From assembly GCF_000422765.1 (NCBI RefSeq), contig NZ_AUGR01000009.1:1-64000 (forward strand): a stretch of 64,000 bases of DNA, given 5' to 3'. This DNA comes from Neptunomonas japonica DSM 18939. GTDB lineage: Bacteria > Pseudomonadota > Gammaproteobacteria > Pseudomonadales > Balneatricaceae. Both the position numbers and the translations under genes were made by a program. Position 1 is the stretch's first letter, and the number at the start of each line of letters is the position of its first letter. A model generated the notes under the pieces. The model did no database searches. It was not told the origin of the DNA and saw nothing but the letters and a program-made list of their open reading frames with translations. Positions 44,096 through 51,268 of this stretch are shown piece after piece.

Positions 44096-45378
44096 AGGCA
44101 TTAGCCGGTTGGCAAGCGTTAGCACCAAAGCAGCGTAGCGAGGTGCTGGAAGAGTGGCATCGCCTGATTCTTGCTAACACTGAAGATCTAGCAATCATAA
44201 TGACAGCTGAGCAGGGCAAGACACTGGCTGAATCCCGTAGTGAAATAGCTTACGGAGCATCCTATATAAAGTGGTTTGCTGAAGAGGGTAAGCGCGTTTA
44301 CGGCGATATAATCCCATCTACATCAGATCGTCGTGGTGTTGTTATTAAGCAACCCATCGGTGTGGTGGCCGCGATTACGCCGTGGAACTTCCCTAATGCG
44401 ATGATCACCCGCAAAGCAGCACCCGCACTTGCAGTGGGTTGCGCTATGGTACTAAAACCCGCGGCTGAAACGCCGCTATCTGCACTAGCACTGGCTGAAC
44501 TGGCTAAGCGTGCCGGGCTGCCAGCAGGCCTGCTGAATGTGCTTCCTGGGTTGGATGCACCGGCTATCGGTGGAGAGATGACCTCTAACACGACAGTTAA
44601 GAAGCTTACGTTTACCGGCTCAACGCCCGTCGGTAAGCTACTGATGAAGCAGTGCGCCGACACCGTGAAGCGTACCTCCATGGAATTAGGCGGTAATGCA
44701 CCGGTTATCATCTTTGATGATGCTGATCTTGATTTGGCGGTAGCGGGTGCGCTGGCGGCTAAATACCGCAACTCAGGCCAAACCTGTATCTGTGCTAACC
44801 GCTTGTTGGTACAAGAAGGGATTTATGATGCCTTTATAGAGAAATTTTCAGCGGCAGTGAGCCAGTTCCGAATTGGTAACGGGGTTGATAGTGAAACAAC
44901 TCACGGGCCTGTGATCACGGCAAAAGCGGCGAATGATATACACGCGAAGGTACAGCAAGCAGTAGAAGAGGGTGCTCATGTTGTCATCGGCGGCCAGCCG
45001 GGTACGCAGGGGGCATGTTTTTATCAGCCGACCATCCTGACCAATGTAAACGATCAAATGCGGGTGTTCCGTGAAGAAATATTTGGCCCTGTTGCACCGG
45101 TGTTTAAGTTCTCCTCTGAAGAGGACGCGATCCGTATGGCCAATGATACTGAATTTGGTCTGGCCGCCTATGTTTATACAGAAAACATGGGGCGTATCTG
45201 GCGTGTGTCAGAAAGTATCGACTACGGTATGGTGGGCGTGAATGAAACAGCCATTAGCTCAGAGATGATTCCGTTCGGTGGTGTAAAAGAGTCTGGGCAG
45301 GGTCGTGAAGGTTCCAAGTACGGTCTGGAAGACTACCTTGAAACCAAGTATATCTGTATCGGTGGTTTAAACCGTTAA
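43915..45378 (+). CDS. gabD: Succinate-semialdehyde dehydrogenase
   Basis: A 487-residue aldehyde dehydrogenase of the GabD class, oxidising succinic semialdehyde to succinate with NAD(P). It shows ITPWNFPNAMITRKAAPALA, catalytic Glu in SMELGGNAPVI, nucleophile C291 in NSGQTCICANR and EMIPFGGVKESGQGREG. The family N-terminus (AQAFINGEWV) and an AGAAGAG box support ATG 43915; an ATG at 43897 is in frame. In this context it finishes the hpa pathway, whose aldolase HpaI makes succinic semialdehyde, and it is followed by hpaF. A decayed 5' copy is at 34078 and an internal scrap at 49461. Confidence 0.93.
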   Translation: MTFELKDSSLLKAQAFINGEWVNGDKGETFAVTNPATGEKLADVVSVGAAETTRAIEAADKALAGWQALAPKQRSEVLEEWHRLILANTEDLAIIMTAEQGKTLAESRSEIAYGASYIKWFAEEGKRVYGDIIPSTSDRRGVVIKQPIGVVAAITPWNFPNAMITRKAAPALAVGCAMVLKPAAETPLSALALAELAKRAGLPAGLLNVLPGLDAPAIGGEMTSNTTVKKLTFTGSTPVGKLLMKQCADTVKRTSMELGGNAPVIIFDDADLDLAVAGALAAKYRNSGQTCICANRLLVQEGIYDAFIEKFSAAVSQFRIGNGVDSETTHGPVITAKAANDIHAKVQQAVEEGAHVVIGGQPGTQGACFYQPTILTNVNDQMRVFREEIFGPVAPVFKFSSEEDAIRMANDTEFGLAAYVYTENMGRIWRVSESIDYGMVGVNETAISSEMIPFGGVKESGQGREGSKYGLEDYLETKYICIGGLNR

Positions 45379-45458
45379 AATATTGTTTAGTTATCAAGCG
45401 TGCTCTTGCCTACTATAGGTAATTGCGCGTTTTTTTGATGTTACACGATGATAATTGG

Positions 45459-45474
45459 CACCTAATCTTAGGTG
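45459..45474. promoter_or_regulatory. Palindrome before hpaF
   Basis: CACCTAA-TC-TTAGGTG lies 14 bases before the hpaF start, next to its AGGAG box. It may be an operator or an RNA hairpin limiting access to the ribosome site. Confidence 0.4.
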
Positions 45475-45487
45475 TGCAGGAGACACA

Positions 45488-45877
45488 ATGCCGCATTTTA
45501 TTATGGAATACTCAGCTAATCTTGATGATGATTTGGACATTCCGGGGTTATTCGAAAAGCTGAATGAAACAGCCATATCTACCGGTGTATTCCCTATTGG
45601 AGGCATACGCACACGGGCTGTTCGTTGTGAACATTTTCGTATTGGTGAAGGTGATCCAGAAAATACCTTTGTGCACTTAACGGCAAAAGTGGGAGCAGGG
45701 CGTGAGCCTGAAGTACTTAAGGCAGCATCCGATAAGGTGTTTGAAACCTTTACTGCCTACCTTAAGCCTGTTTTCGATAAGCGCTGGATGAGTATCGGTT
45801 TTGAAATGATCGAGCTGCACCCAGAGCGAAACTATCGGATGAACAACATCCATAAAAAACTAGCTGATAAGAAGTAA
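45488..45877 (+). CDS. hpaF: 5-carboxymethyl-2-hydroxymuconate delta-isomerase
   Basis: A 129-residue tautomerase-superfamily protein beginning MPHFIMEYSANL. Pro2 becomes the N-terminal catalytic base after Met removal, as in CHMI/HpaF. Other motifs are GVFPIGGIRTRAVRC, HLTAKVGAGRE and RWMSIGFEMIEL. It isomerises 5-carboxymethyl-2-hydroxymuconate before HpaG acts. ATG 45488 has AGGAG six bases upstream. It lies 15 kb from the rest of the hpa operon, next to gabD, and a 55-bp scrap of a second copy is at 47817. Confidence 0.93.
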   Translation: MPHFIMEYSANLDDDLDIPGLFEKLNETAISTGVFPIGGIRTRAVRCEHFRIGEGDPENTFVHLTAKVGAGREPEVLKAASDKVFETFTAYLKPVFDKRWMSIGFEMIELHPERNYRMNNIHKKLADKK

Positions 45878-45978
45878 GTTCTTTGATATCCCTACCTTAA
45901 AGACGGTCAAAGCCAGTGAAAGATGCTGTGGGGCTGAGGGCTATAGGCCTTCGATGGCCTGATTAAGTATTTGATACT

Positions 45979-46383
45979 TCAATACAAAACCATTTGCGTA
46001 CAACGAAATAACGCAATGGTTTTTCCCGATTCCTTATTAGTAACAACCGCATCCCAAACCTGTGTAGTCCGCCCCATATGAGTGGGTGTAGCAACACATT
46101 CAATAAAGCCATCACGTACAGTGCCTAGGTGATTAGACTTAAGCTCAATAGTTGTAAAGCCTGATGCGCCTTCTGGTAAATTTGCGATACATCCAATACC
46201 GCATGAAGTATCTGCGAGTGTGACCACGCTTCCAGCATGTAGAAAGCCATTAGGGGCTAAATGTGATTGCGTAACATTCATTTCGGCACGAATTGCAGTA
46301 GAGGTTACTTTAGTCATAACTATTCCCAGCAATCCAGGGAGCGTGTCTTTACAGATTTCATTGAAGTATTGAAGGTCTTTCAT
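45979..46383 (-). CDS. PaaI-family hotdog thioesterase
   Basis: A protein of about 134 residues with the single hotdog domain of the PaaI/YdiI class. It shows LAPNGFLHAGSVVTLADTSCG (HAG in place of the usual HGG, then the catalytic Asp region) and TTIELKSNHLG, given here in parts. These enzymes hydrolyse acyl-CoA thioesters such as phenylacetyl-CoA or hydroxybenzoyl-CoA. The start ATG 46383 follows an AGGAG box. It is the last gene of a minus-strand set with another thioesterase and a MarR regulator. Confidence 0.85.
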   Translation of the reverse strand: MKDLQYFNEICKDTLPGLLGIVMTKVTSTAIRAEMNVTQSHLAPNGFLHAGSVVTLADTSCGIGCIANLPEGASGFTTIELKSNHLGTVRDGFIECVATPTHMGRTTQVWDAVVTNKESGKTIALFRCTQMVLY

Positions 46384-46440
46384 GGTTTCTCCTAGCCCGC
46401 TTAAAACGGGCATACGTACTTTCAAAATAGGGTATTCTAA

Positions 46441-47223
46441 TTATCCGTAAATAATATTGGTCTGAAAGCTTCTTGCTAACAGTTGCCCCTCAGGCCCCCA
46501 CACCTCTGCCTGCGAAGAACTGAGGCCATTTTCACCAAAGTTTACTTTTGCCAAATACCCCAAGTGCTCTGCCGGTGAAACTTCATAGGTGGGGTTTGCA
46601 AAGTGAATGCTCCAACTCAGCGTTGAGAGCGGTTTGAATCCGTCATAGTAAGGTGAAGCGGCGGGCGGCCAAGAGTCAATTACACAAATTAGGTGGGAGT
46701 CTGTTAATTTCTCAGGGGTCTCTTTGAACTTCATCCAACCTCCCAGTTCGGGCACTGCTTGTCCGCTAAAGGGAATTCCTTCTGTTGCTACATAATTGTC
46801 AAAATGCTGGAAAAACGAAGGAAAATGGTCTCCTTTTAAGGGCGCCGACATCTTTTTATCCAGAAGTTTAGGCGAGGAGAATGCGTCTATGATGATGTTC
46901 GAATCAAGTGGTAAAACATAATCCGCTCGTGCGGTTGCTCTCACTTTGCCATCCTGAATAATCCGTGCAGATTTAATGGTTACGGTTTTTCCATTAGCTA
47001 GGGTTTCAACTTGAACTTCAAAAGGTTTGAGTGCTTCCAGAGGGCGCACAAAGCCTATTTCAAAATTTCTCAGATAACGAGCGGGGTCGGTATCTCTTTT
47101 AGTACTTTCACACAGAATAGCCGCCGTCAGACCGCCAAATGTGGTTCTTCCCTGTGCCCACGAATCGGGAATTAGGGTTTCTTGATCTGCTCGAATGGAG
47201 CTTAATAATTCATCGATATGCAT
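46441..47223 (-). CDS. TesB-like acyl-CoA thioesterase
   Basis: A 260-residue protein with a double hotdog thioesterase fold. It has WAQGRTTFGGLTAAILCEST, the typical substrate-cleft start, EVQVETLANGKTVTIKSARI in the first domain and FKPLSTLSWSIHFANPTYE in the second. It likely hydrolyses medium or long acyl-CoA. It is 58 bases upstream of the PaaI-type gene, and a MarR-type palindrome lies right before its start at 47247. Confidence 0.85.
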   Translation of the reverse strand: MHIDELLSSIRADQETLIPDSWAQGRTTFGGLTAAILCESTKRDTDPARYLRNFEIGFVRPLEALKPFEVQVETLANGKTVTIKSARIIQDGKVRATARADYVLPLDSNIIIDAFSSPKLLDKKMSAPLKGDHFPSFFQHFDNYVATEGIPFSGQAVPELGGWMKFKETPEKLTDSHLICVIDSWPPAASPYYDGFKPLSTLSWSIHFANPTYEVSPAEHLGYLAKVNFGENGLSSSQAEVWGPEGQLLARSFQTNIIYG

Positions 47224-47246
47224 TGATCAATTTCCTTTAAATTGTG

Positions 47247-47261
47247 TGCAAGCTACTTGCA
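47247..47261. promoter_or_regulatory. MarR-type operator before the thioesterase genes
   Basis: TGCAAG-CTA-CTTGCA is a perfect inverted repeat 24 bases before the thioesterase start and just after the end of marR. The CTTG/CAAG core recurs upstream of marR (47721-47732), suggesting both are bound by this MarR protein. Confidence 0.55.
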
Positions 47262-47293
47262 TGCGAGCAATACAGTTAAATAAAATTTCTGGT

Positions 47294-47698
47294 CTATAAC
47301 TTAGCCAGTAAATCTTTGAGTGTCTTTAACTCTTGGTCGTTGAGGTTTCGTGTATAGTTCTGGTTCGCTTCAACTAATCTATGCTGCAGTTTCTCTGTCA
47401 CCTCTTTACCTGCAGCGGTTAGGGTTATTTGAACAGCCCGCCTGTCTTGAATATCGGCCATTCGCCTAATAAGATCTGATTGTTCGAGTCGATCAAGAAC
47501 CCCTGTCATCGTGGCGCTGTCCAATTGCACTCTCTTTCCCAGCTGCACTGAGGTGATTTGATCTTCTTCTAAAAGGGCATGGAGCACTAATCCTTGCACA
47601 CCCGTCACACCCAATTCGGAAACACTTTGCTTCCAAAATTTGCTAGCTTTTCGGGCCGTACTGTTAAGAGAAAAAAAGATGCACTCATCAATGTTCAC
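47294..47698 (-). CDS. MarR family transcriptional regulator
   Basis: A protein of about 134 residues of the MarR family. It has the DNA-recognition region (QITSVQLGKRVQLDSATMTG, then VLDRLEQSDLIRR) and the wing DIQDRRAVQITLTAAG. The start is placed at GTG 47698 (VNIDECIFFSL...), because the longer frame would run through the operator palindrome at 47721. It precedes the two thioesterase genes on the same strand and probably represses both itself and them. Confidence 0.88.
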   Translation of the reverse strand: MNIDECIFFSLNSTARKASKFWKQSVSELGVTGVQGLVLHALLEEDQITSVQLGKRVQLDSATMTGVLDRLEQSDLIRRMADIQDRRAVQITLTAAGKEVTEKLQHRLVEANQNYTRNLNDQELKTLKDLLAKL

Positions 47699-47720
47699 GA
47701 GATAACTTACCTGTAATTTA

Positions 47721-47732
47721 CTTGTGTACAAG
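47721..47732. promoter_or_regulatory. MarR-type operator upstream of marR
   Basis: CTTGT-GT-ACAAG is a perfect inverted repeat 23 bases before the chosen marR start. It shares the CTTG/CAAG half-sites with the palindrome at 47247 and fits autoregulation. Confidence 0.55.
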
Positions 47733-47816
47733 CATAGTTCTTCAGATGAACTTAAGTCAATACGTTAAAAGTTACCAATGTTCTCTAGTTTGAGCGAGAG
47801 AAGATACCCGCCTATT

Positions 47817-47871
47817 CGTAATACTGACTTGGGTATTCCGGGACTATTCGAAATGCTGAATGAAACTAGCT
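47817..47871 (+). pseudogene. hpaF: Scrap of a second hpaF copy
   Basis: About 55 bases match hpaF codons 10-27 (the intact gene reads DDLDIPGLFEKLNETA here): attccgggactattcgaaa aligns with attccggggttattcgaaa, then gctgaatgaaac is identical. Both sides diverge. It is a decay product of a duplicated hpa segment. Confidence 0.75.
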
Positions 47872-47895
47872 GTGAGTTATGTGCCTGTTTTATCT

Positions 47896-48231
47896 TTACT
47901 CTCGTATGATCTTAGTCAGCGTTAGCCGCCGCCCGTCAGTTTCTGAGAAACGGAAGTGGCCTTCCACTAATACCGTGTCGCCCAAAAATAAAGCCACTCT
48001 CTCTTGAGGAAATATCTCGACACGGTTCAAACCCTCGTCCTCTATCCAGTAGTGTAAAGGTGCCTCAAAGCGGCGAACTATGCCCCGGGTGATGACTTGG
48101 CTATTATCAAAACTAGCAGCACTCTCTGCTAGCGTTGCTAAAGACACTTGCTTAGGCTCTTTAGTATTGTCACAACCCACAAGAACGAGAGCGGCAATAA
48201 GCACTGCCAACAAAGCGTTAAGAGGTTTCAT
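47896..48231 (-). CDS. Small lipoprotein
   Basis: A protein of about 111 residues with a lipoprotein signal (MKPLNALLAVLIAALVLVGC, lipobox LVGC). The mature domain (LHYWIEDEGLNRVEIFPQER, later DTVLVEGHFRFSETDGRRL) looks like a small OB-fold domain of the nucleic-acid/ligand binding type found in YdeI/NirD-like lipoproteins. The start at ATG 48231 puts the signal peptide at the N-terminus; the frame extends 20 codons upstream. An eight-base palindrome lies upstream at 48273. Function unknown. Confidence 0.72.
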   Translation of the reverse strand: MKPLNALLAVLIAALVLVGCDNTKEPKQVSLATLAESAASFDNSQVITRGIVRRFEAPLHYWIEDEGLNRVEIFPQERVALFLGDTVLVEGHFRFSETDGRRLTLTKIIRE

Positions 48232-48272
48232 GTTATGTCTCATTATGCCGACCCTTGTCGCTTCATTACGTT

Positions 48273-48290
48273 TGCTAGCTAAAGCTAGCA
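48273..48290. promoter_or_regulatory. Palindrome upstream of the small lipoprotein gene
   Basis: TGCTAGCT-AA-AGCTAGCA is a perfect inverted repeat about 42 bases before the lipoprotein start. It could be an operator, or the stem of a hairpin in the transcript. Confidence 0.4.
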
Positions 48291-48386
48291 CTCCTGTTTA
48301 GTACGATACCTGCGCCGAGCCGCTTTAAATAGATAGCAAGCTTGCTTTTTGTCAACGGGGTTAGCCTTCTTGCCTATAAGTAGGAG

Positions 48387-48655
48387 CGATTTTATGGGCA
48401 TTCATACCCTCTGTTTTCACTTTCTTTAATGGCGTGCGTATTTTGTGTTTATGGTTTCTCTTCTGCGAGTGGTTTGCTCTGGTATTTGAGAAGAAAGTTA
48501 TGCATTATCACTCAATAAGGAAAAGCGCAGATAAGATACTGCGCAAGCTAATATCATCAAAACGCGCATGCTTATTTTCAACGGAGGAAAATGACAGATG
48601 CAGCCCGCATTATAAATGATCTTTAAAGCAGTGCATTTTAAGTAGTCTGTGTGTA
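48387..48655 (+). repeat. Right copy of the ~270-bp long inverted repeat
   Basis: This is the inverted partner of 33650-33927. It fills most of the gene-free interval 48292-48779. The core 48521-48603 holds ACGGAGGAAA and ATG, and the short frame from that ATG encodes only 11 residues before TAA. A remnant of a gene start or of a mobile repeat is likely. Confidence 0.8.
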
Positions 48656-48779
48656 AACCGCATATGCAGTCCGCCACCCGCTTGGTATAGCCTCTACTGA
48701 CTTGTAGTGTGTATTGGGTAGTCTTTAGTGGTTGGTAAAAATCAATATATGAGTAAACAACATCAACATAAGGCGTATG

Positions 48780-49373
48780 ATGAAAAAGCTAATTTTAACT
48801 CTTTTAGTGGCCATTTTTGTATCTGGTTGCGCAAGTCCCAAAGCTGTTACAAAGAACTATTTGGTTGATCAAAAAGATAAATACATTGCTATTAATTTAG
48901 ATGTTGATGCCGGTAGATATGTAGCTATGCACGAAGCTAATGTTGTTGAACATATTTACGATAGCTTTGAGCAATCCGGTCTTTTTTCGGATGTAGAAAC
49001 AAGTTTTAGAAGGTGGCCAGTTACAGTCCAAGTAAAGTATTCATGGGAGCAACCAGAGATAAATACGGGGAAAGGTTTTGCTAAAACGATGGTTTCTGCT
49101 TCAACCCTTTTACTTATACCTGCAGTACTGACAGAGAACCATACTCTCAAAGTAAGAATTGTTTCAGGGAAAAATATTGTTGAAGCTTTTGAGTTTACAG
49201 AGGAAGTTGAAACGGCATTATCTCTTTACCATGATCCTGTTGAAGACCGTAAAAATGGCATAAGTAGGGTGATGGAAAAAGTTTTTGATAAAATTAAAAA
49301 AGAGAAATTGATTCCTACAGTAATGGCGATAGAAAAACAGATTAAGGCACAACAACAAAAAATAACGCTCTAA
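48780..49373 (+). CDS. Hypothetical lipoprotein
   Basis: A 197-residue lipoprotein (MKKLILTLLVAIFVSGCASP, lipobox VSGC). The mature part is mixed alpha/beta with a hydrophobic stretch (KTMVSASTLLLIPAVLT) and a basic helical C-terminus (VFDKIKKEKLIPTVMAIEKQ). It resembles small envelope lipoproteins of unknown role. Start ATG 48780 follows AAGG at a good distance; ATG 48777 is adjacent. The gene lies between the inverted repeat and the gabD scrap. Confidence 0.75.
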   Translation: MKKLILTLLVAIFVSGCASPKAVTKNYLVDQKDKYIAINLDVDAGRYVAMHEANVVEHIYDSFEQSGLFSDVETSFRRWPVTVQVKYSWEQPEINTGKGFAKTMVSASTLLLIPAVLTENHTLKVRIVSGKNIVEAFEFTEEVETALSLYHDPVEDRKNGISRVMEKVFDKIKKEKLIPTVMAIEKQIKAQQQKITL

Positions 49374-49460
49374 AATACAGATGATGTTTACAGGGCCAAC
49401 GAAGAATATGTGGTAGCTAAGCAACTGGAGCAAGGAAGTACAGCCTTCGTATCAGCTATA

Positions 49461-49563
49461 GTCTTTCGCCGGATCAATGCCCGTCGGCAAGCTGCTGATG
49501 AAGCTGTATGCTAACCGCCTATTGCTACAAGAAGGGATTTATGATGCCTTTATAGAGAAATTT
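49461..49563 (+). pseudogene. gabD: Internal scraps of a gabD copy
   Basis: Two pieces of the dehydrogenase gene are joined. Positions 49465-49503 match 44613-44651 (GSTPVGKLLMK region) and 49504-49563 match 44785-44848 (ANRLLVQEGIYDAFIEKF region). The 130 bases between, including the catalytic cysteine codon, are deleted. It cannot encode an enzyme. Confidence 0.85.
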
Positions 49564-49602
49564 AACGGTATATCGTATAAAGCCAATCTTTCTAATGTTT
49601 GG

Positions 49603-49644
49603 CCAAGCACCTTTTCAAAGCTATGTAACTGAAAAAGTGCTTGG
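49603..49644. terminator. Hairpin terminator of the isochorismatase-like gene
   Basis: Fifteen-base arms (49603-49617 and 49630-49644) pair with a single G-U. The hairpin lies just downstream of the minus-strand gene at 49669 and is followed by A/T on that strand. Confidence 0.65.
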
Positions 49645-49668
49645 GAGTTATTTCATACTGAACAACGA

Positions 49669-50262
49669 TTATTGTTGTTTCGACAAAATCTCTTCAAATA
49701 ATACCTGCATCAGTTTTTGGCCATCTTCGGTACTCCAGTCTTGAGCAAGCTCTGCTATCAACTGGTTAGTTGTTGTTAATGTTACGCCATTGCTTTCCAT
49801 ACGGCGCAACGCTGTCTCATCGGCGATCTGAGTTGGTGAGCCTGAACCATCAACTACAACCTGTACATTGTAGCCCTCTGATACGGCAGTGATGGCGGGA
49901 TACACCACGCAAACATCGGTAGTAATACCGGCGATAATAAGGTTTTTACGTTCGGTATCTGCGACTGCTTTGGCAAACCCTTCATCTTTCATTGAGTCGA
50001 CAACGCCTCCTCGCAATACGCGATTCGCGTAAGCATTTGGCACTGCCAGTTGTAGCTCCTCAAACAGAGGCCCCTGTGCTTGATCTTCCATACTGGAAGT
50101 TAGGATTAAAGGCATACCGACCGCATCAGCAGCACGTGCCAGCGCAATTGTATTCATTTTAATCTCTTCCAAGCTTGCGGAGCCGACCCAGCCCATAGTG
50201 CCTACCTGATGGTCGACTAATAACATGGCGGAATTTTTAGGTGTGAATAATGGTGATTCCAT
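49669..50262 (-). CDS. Isochorismatase-family cysteine hydrolase (YcaC-like)
   Basis: A 197-residue hydrolase of the isochorismatase superfamily. The catalytic Asp17 is in MLLVDHQVGTM and the nucleophile Cys118 in GITTDVCVVYPA; the lysine normally near residue 84-92 is not obvious (RVLRGGVVDSMKDE). YcaC-type proteins form octamers or larger rings and their substrate is unclear. It is the second gene after pirin on the minus strand (53 bases apart), a pairing often seen in stress-related loci. Confidence 0.88.
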   Translation of the reverse strand: MESPLFTPKNSAMLLVDHQVGTMGWVGSASLEEIKMNTIALARAADAVGMPLILTSSMEDQAQGPLFEELQLAVPNAYANRVLRGGVVDSMKDEGFAKAVADTERKNLIIAGITTDVCVVYPAITAVSEGYNVQVVVDGSGSPTQIADETALRRMESNGVTLTTTNQLIAELAQDWSTEDGQKLMQVLFEEILSKQQ

Positions 50263-50315
50263 AATAGACCTCGATAGTTGATTAAGTACTCAGCCATTTT
50301 TAGGCTTTGTCAGAC

Positions 50316-51158
50316 TTAAATTGCTCTTTTGGGTGTTGCATCAAGCGCTTGGGTTAAACGCTGAATGTTAAGGGTGCCTACGTTTAGGCGTTCCTGACTC
50401 GAATGCATCGATGAACCAGAGCTGATAATGGGTTGCTCAAGTGGCTGTCCTAAAGCAACCATAATGATGGCACCTGAGTCACCAGCGGTTAGGCTAAGAT
50501 CAGCGTCTGATTGGTTGAGTACCCCTAGATGGGTTGCTTTAAGCAAACTATTGTTGAGGGATATTTCGCCTGAACGAACATAAATAAAACCGCTGGTCTG
50601 GCCCGCCTCAACAGTATGTTTCCATGTGCCATTGGGCGTAATCTCGACTTCAAGATAGGTAATATCGACACTGTGTTTGGCAGGGCTAAAAGCACCAGAA
50701 TGTTGTCCGACAAGGACTTTCGTCTTACTGACAGGTGTTGTCACCACCGGAGCCTGCTCTTTCTGTGCCAATGAATAGGACACCGGCCCCATTTCGACCT
50801 CGTCTTGGGGTAATAGAGTCCATAGTTGGAAAGCATCGGTTACACCCTGATTGGGATAGACGGTTTCTTTATGTAAAACACCGGCACCAGATGCCATCAA
50901 CTGCACACCGCCGGCTTCTAGTTTACCTTGGTTGCCATCGGTATCTTCGTGGACGATGTCCCCGATCACGGGGTAAGAAATAGTGGCTACCCCTGAGTGA
51001 CCATGAAAGCCAAACCCTGTGGTGCCTGTCAGACCTTCTGTCTGGAAGTGATCCCAAAGCACAAAAGGGTTGAGTTGTTTAACATTCTTCTGGTTAATAA
51101 AGCTGGTAATAGGACCATGCTGGTGACCGTTTCTGGTTTCTATTATTGAGCGGCTCAT
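50316..51158 (-). CDS. Pirin family protein
   Basis: A 280-residue two-cupin pirin. The metal site is complete: H52-x-H54 (GFHGHSG), H96-x-E98 (GVLHKETV). Bacterial pirins include quercetinases and regulators of metabolic enzymes. The start ATG 51158 has AGGAGGATC upstream. It diverges from the LysR gene at 51269 across about 100 bases, so that regulator probably controls pirin and the following hydrolase. Confidence 0.9.
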   Translation of the reverse strand: MSRSIIETRNGHQHGPITSFINQKNVKQLNPFVLWDHFQTEGLTGTTGFGFHGHSGVATISYPVIGDIVHEDTDGNQGKLEAGGVQLMASGAGVLHKETVYPNQGVTDAFQLWTLLPQDEVEMGPVSYSLAQKEQAPVVTTPVSKTKVLVGQHSGAFSPAKHSVDITYLEVEITPNGTWKHTVEAGQTSGFIYVRSGEISLNNSLLKATHLGVLNQSDADLSLTAGDSGAIIMVALGQPLEQPIISSGSSMHSSQERLNVGTLNIQRLTQALDATPKRAI

Positions 51159-51268
51159 TTGTTGATCCTCCTAAGCATTAACGATGTCTCCATGGTATTT
51201 AATATTTGACTACTTGATTAGATGGTATAGTTGGTTTTGTCTATCCCATAATTGTGAGTAGTTGGCGA

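Noticed and set aside
44298-44771. Minus-strand frame of 157 codons inside gabD
   Set aside because: Antisense shadow of a conserved aldehyde dehydrogenase, with low-complexity Ala/Ser composition.
45455-45487. Longer hpaF start at TTG 45455
   Set aside because: The HpaF family needs Pro right after Met for catalysis, and AGGAG is positioned for ATG 45488.
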